DNA of 64,000 nt from Metarhizobium sp964253915 (GTDB lineage Bacteria; Pseudomonadota; Alphaproteobacteria; Rhizobiales; Rhizobiaceae), in the NCBI RefSeq assembly GCF_964253915.1, contig NZ_CAXUSG020000001.1, positions 124,001 to 188,000 on the forward strand, read 5' to 3'. A model generated the notes under the pieces. The model saw only the letters and a list, made by a program, of their open reading frames with translations, was not told the origin of the DNA and did no database searches. The position numbers and the translations under genes are program-made. Numbering within the stretch: the first letter of the stretch is position 1; each line of letters starts with the position of its first letter. Below, piece by piece: positions 61,309-64,000 of the stretch.

Positions 61309-63705
61309 ATGCCGCTTCAGCCGACCCTCAAGACCGACGTGCTTTCGCCGCACGACCTCAGCCTGATCGACCGCTACTGGCGCGCCGCCAACTATCTCTC
61401 CGTCGGGCAGATCTATCTGCTGGACAACCCGCTTCTCAAGGCGCCGCTTGCCGCCGAACAGGTCAAGCCGCGCCTGCTCGGCCATTGGGGCACGACGCCC
61501 GGCCTCAATTTCATCTATGCCCATCTCAACCGCATCATCAAGGCGCGGGATGCCGATGTCATCTACATCTGCGGCCCGGGTCACGGCGGGCCGGGCATGG
61601 TGGCCAACACCTATCTCGAAGGCAGCTACAGCGAGATCTATCCGGAGATCGGCGAAGACGAGGAGGGCATGCGCCGCCTCTTCAAGCAGTTCTCCTTTCC
61701 CGGCGGCATTCCGAGCCATGTGGCGGCGGAGACGCCGGGTTCGATCCATGAGGGCGGCGAGCTCGGCTACGCGCTGGTGCATGCCTATGGTGCCGCCTTC
61801 GACAATCCCGGCCTCGTGGTCGCCTGCGTCGTCGGCGACGGCGAGGCGGAAACCGGGCCGTTGGCCGCCGCCTGGCATTCCAACAAGTTCCTCAATCCCG
61901 CCCATGACGGCGCCGTTCTGCCGATCCTGCACCTGAACGGCTACAAGATCGCCAATCCGACCGTGCTGGCGCGGCTGCCGGACGAAGAACTGCAGCAGCT
62001 GTTCAGCGGGTACGGTTACGAGCCGATCTTCGTCGAGGGCAGCGACCCGGCGGTGATGCACCAGCAGATGGCCGCCGCCTTCGATCATGCCTTCGACCAT
62101 ATCGCTGCAATCCAGGCGATCGCCCGCTCGCAAGGCGAGGCGGTGACGCGGCCGCGGTGGCCGATGATCGTCCTGCGTAGCCCGAAAGGCTGGACCGGCC
62201 CGAAGGAGGTGGACGGCAAGAAAGTGGAAGGGTTCTGGCGCTCGCACCAGGTGCCCGTCGCCGAATGCCGCAAGGATGCCGGCCACCGCAAGATCCTCGA
62301 AGACTGGATGCGCAGCTACAGGCCGGAAGAGCTGTTCGACGAAAAGGGCGCGCTGATACCCGAGCTGAAGGCGCTGGCGCCGCATGGCAGCCGGCGCATG
62401 GGCGCCAATCCGCATGCCAATGGCGGCCAGCTCCGCCGCGAGCTGAAGCTGCCTGACATCCGCGACCACGCCGTCAAGGTGGTGAGGCGCGGCGGCGAGA
62501 TGGTGCAGTCGACCAAGGTGCTCGGCGGTTACCTGCGCGACGCGCTGACGCTCAACGAGGCGTCGGCGAATTTCCGTATCTTCGGCCCCGATGAAACCGA
62601 ATCGAACCGGCTGGGCGACGTCTTCGCCGTCACCGACCGGGTGTGGATGGCCGATCTGGAGCCCTATGACGAACACCTGGCCCGCCGCGGCCGGGTGATG
62701 GAGGTGCTGAGCGAGCATCTGTGCCAGGGCTGGCTGGAAGGATACCTGCTCACCGGCCGCCACGGGCTGTTTTCCTGCTACGAGGCCTTCATCCACATCG
62801 TCGATTCGATGTTCAACCAGCATGCCAAGTGGCTGAAAGTCTCGCGTGGGCTGGAATGGCGTCGGCCGATCTCCTCGCTCAACTACCTGCTGACCTCGCA
62901 TGTCTGGCGGCAGGATCATAACGGCTTTAGCCATCAGGACCCCGGCTTCGTCGATCTCGTCGCCAACAAGACCGCCGATGTGGTGCGCATCTACCTGCCG
63001 CCGGACGCAAACACGCTGCTCTGGGCCGGCGATCATTGCCTGAAAACCTATGACCGCATCAACGTCATCGTCGCCGGCAAGCAGCCGGAGCCGCAATGGC
63101 TGTCGATGGACGAGGCGATCCGCCATTGCGAAGACGGCGCCGGCATCTGGCACTGGGCGGGAACCGAGGAGCCGGGTTTCGAACCCGACGTGGTGATGGC
63201 GTGCGCCGGCGACGTGCCGACCATGGAAACGCTCGCCGCCGTCGACCTCTTGCGCCAGGCGCTGCCGGACCTGCGCATTCGCGTCGTCAACGTCGTCGAC
63301 CTGATGACGCTGCAATCGCCGGAACAGCATCCGCATGGCCTGCCGGACACGCTGTTCAACCAGCTGTTCACCCGCGACCGGCCGGTGATCTTCGCCTATC
63401 ACGGTTATCCCTACCTGATCCACCGGCTGGCCTACAAACGGACCAACCACGACAACATGCATGTGCACGGTTTCGTCGACGAGGGCACGACGACGACACC
63501 CTTCGACATGGCGGTCATGAACAAGATCGACCGCTATCACCTCGCACTCGCCGCCATCGAACGGGTGCCGGGCCTGGCGGCGCGAGCAAAAGACACTGTC
63601 GACCGGCTGACCGCCAAACTCGGCGAGCACAAACGCTATGTCTGCGAACACGGTGAAGACATGCCGGAAATCCAGAGCTGGGTGTGGCCATACGACAAGG
63701 GATAG
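61309..63705 (+). CDS. xfp: Phosphoketolase (xylulose-5-phosphate / fructose-6-phosphate)
   Basis: Thiamine diphosphate enzyme of 798 residues that splits xylulose 5-phosphate (and often fructose 6-phosphate) with phosphate to acetyl phosphate plus a triose or tetrose phosphate. The TPP motif is VVGDGEAETGPLAAAWHSNK (first 20 residues), and GPGHGGPGMVANTYLEG and WRRPISSLNYLLTSHVWR-type segments (short pieces here) are family-typical. CCGAGGAGAC precedes the ATG. Likely expressed under low oxygen, because of the Fnr/FixK-type box. Acetate or acetyl-CoA formation would need partner genes elsewhere. Confidence 0.96.
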   Translation: MPLQPTLKTDVLSPHDLSLIDRYWRAANYLSVGQIYLLDNPLLKAPLAAEQVKPRLLGHWGTTPGLNFIYAHLNRIIKARDADVIYICGPGHGGPGMVANTYLEGSYSEIYPEIGEDEEGMRRLFKQFSFPGGIPSHVAAETPGSIHEGGELGYALVHAYGAAFDNPGLVVACVVGDGEAETGPLAAAWHSNKFLNPAHDGAVLPILHLNGYKIANPTVLARLPDEELQQLFSGYGYEPIFVEGSDPAVMHQQMAAAFDHAFDHIAAIQAIARSQGEAVTRPRWPMIVLRSPKGWTGPKEVDGKKVEGFWRSHQVPVAECRKDAGHRKILEDWMRSYRPEELFDEKGALIPELKALAPHGSRRMGANPHANGGQLRRELKLPDIRDHAVKVVRRGGEMVQSTKVLGGYLRDALTLNEASANFRIFGPDETESNRLGDVFAVTDRVWMADLEPYDEHLARRGRVMEVLSEHLCQGWLEGYLLTGRHGLFSCYEAFIHIVDSMFNQHAKWLKVSRGLEWRRPISSLNYLLTSHVWRQDHNGFSHQDPGFVDLVANKTADVVRIYLPPDANTLLWAGDHCLKTYDRINVIVAGKQPEPQWLSMDEAIRHCEDGAGIWHWAGTEEPGFEPDVVMACAGDVPTMETLAAVDLLRQALPDLRIRVVNVVDLMTLQSPEQHPHGLPDTLFNQLFTRDRPVIFAYHGYPYLIHRLAYKRTNHDNMHVHGFVDEGTTTTPFDMAVMNKIDRYHLALAAIERVPGLAARAKDTVDRLTAKLGEHKRYVCEHGEDMPEIQSWVWPYDKG

Positions 63706-63714
63706 GGCAATCCC

Positions 63715-63746
63715 GCGGCCGGCCGGCTTTTTCCCCGGCTGGCCGC
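63715..63746. terminator. GC-rich hairpin after the phosphoketolase gene
   Basis: GCGGCCGGCCGG pairs with CCGGCTGGCCGC with one mismatch, ten bases after the stop. No T-run follows. A second hairpin, GGATGAAGCGT with ACGCATCC at 63783-63807, lies just before the upp leader. Confidence 0.5.
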
Positions 63747-63877
63747 GCTCGCCATCCGGTAATTTTTACCCTTCGCATCTGGGGATGAAGCGTCAAAAAA
63801 CGCATCCTCTCTTGCAGCCGCGGCGTTTTCCGTGAAAGAAACATGACATCGCGCAACAGCCTGGAAGGTGGATTTTC

Positions 63878-64000
63878 ATGGACGGCGTTACAGTCATCGA
63901 TCACCCGCTGGTGCAGCACAAGCTGACCATCATGCGCCGCAAGGAAACCTCGACAGCCAGTTTTCGCCGGCTGCTGCGGGAAATCTCGACCCTGCTCTGC
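63878..64000 (+). CDS. upp: Uracil phosphoribosyltransferase (N-terminal part, cut by window edge)
   Basis: The first 41 residues, MDGVTVIDHPLVQHKLTIMR followed by RKETSTASFRRLLREIS, match Upp, which salvages uracil to UMP. GGAAGGTGGATTTTC precedes the ATG. The rest is outside the window. Confidence 0.9.
   Translation, partial: MDGVTVIDHPLVQHKLTIMRRKETSTASFRRLLREISTLLC

Noticed and set aside
59998..63651. Open frame of 1217 codons on the minus strand over tadC, the DMT exporter and phosphoketolase
   Set aside because: Mirror of high-GC third positions in the real genes; no start site, no domain, and it spans three unrelated coding genes.

Overview
The window looks like about 64 kb of Rhizobiaceae (Rhizobium/Agrobacterium-type alphaproteobacterial) chromosome. 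The support is high-GC coding sequence with alphaproteobacterial gene neighbourhoods: a ctp/cpa-type Tad pilus locus, a Sinorhizobium-type PmtA, dnaN away from dnaA, a complex I NDUFA9-like protein, ugpBAEC, and short dispersed palindromic intergenic repeats of rhizobial type. I see no rRNA, tRNA, CRISPR array, insertion sequence, prophage or plasmid-transfer gene. About 66 protein genes are supported. Both end genes are cut by the window edges (a Gfo/Idh/MocA oxidoreductase on the left, upp on the right).

Layout. 1-7.3 kb: divergent oxidoreductase and aldo/keto reductase genes around a repeated 9-mer, a 2H phosphoesterase, a secreted DUF922 protein, an iron-chelate ABC importer (two permeases and an ATPase, no binding protein) and a secreted unknown. 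7.4-11.4 kb: guaA, a coupled thioesterase/nucleosidase pair, tspO and a GNAT gene, with dispersed repeats after several stop codons. 11.5-16.7 kb: a four-gene periplasmic iron-linked operon (imelysin IrpA, di-heme oxidoreductase, second imelysin, DUF1513) behind a strong Irr-type ICE motif. 16.7-29.3 kb: housekeeping and envelope genes (RsmB-type methyltransferase, rlpA-like, SDR, queG, a GST-fold protein that may be FzlA, uppP, a 54-residue small protein, NDUFA9-like, DUF1330, pyrF, histidine phosphatase, pmtA, dnaN, rsmI, yraN). 29.4-33.7 kb: ugpBAEC for glycerol-3-phosphate uptake, with a possible Pho box and a hairpin after ugpB. 33.7-48.9 kb: cupin, gshB, comM-like, cysK, LysE exporter, DMT exporter with a divergent Lrp regulator, an anti-sigma kinase/STAS/Na-Pi transporter trio, GNAT, dut, prfC, VOC, add and deoB.

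49-60.2 kb: a complete Tad/Flp pilus locus. The plus strand carries pilA, cpaA, cpaB, cpaC, cpaD, cpaE, cpaF, tadB and tadC; the minus strand carries two TadE-like pseudopilin genes and a stand-alone CpaC-N-domain protein. The intergenic regions before pilA and before cpaB both hold CtrA-like motifs. 60.3-64 kb: a second DMT exporter, a phosphoketolase with an Fnr/FixK-type box in its leader, and the start of upp.

The most interesting points are regulatory and architectural: probable iron (Irr), oxygen (Fnr/FixK), phosphate (PhoB) and cell-cycle (CtrA) inputs to four separate operons; a partner-switch pair attached to a phosphate transporter; a membrane-lipid/phosphatase/pyrimidine gene chain with overlapping ends; a new very small gene; and a family of composite palindromic repeats.
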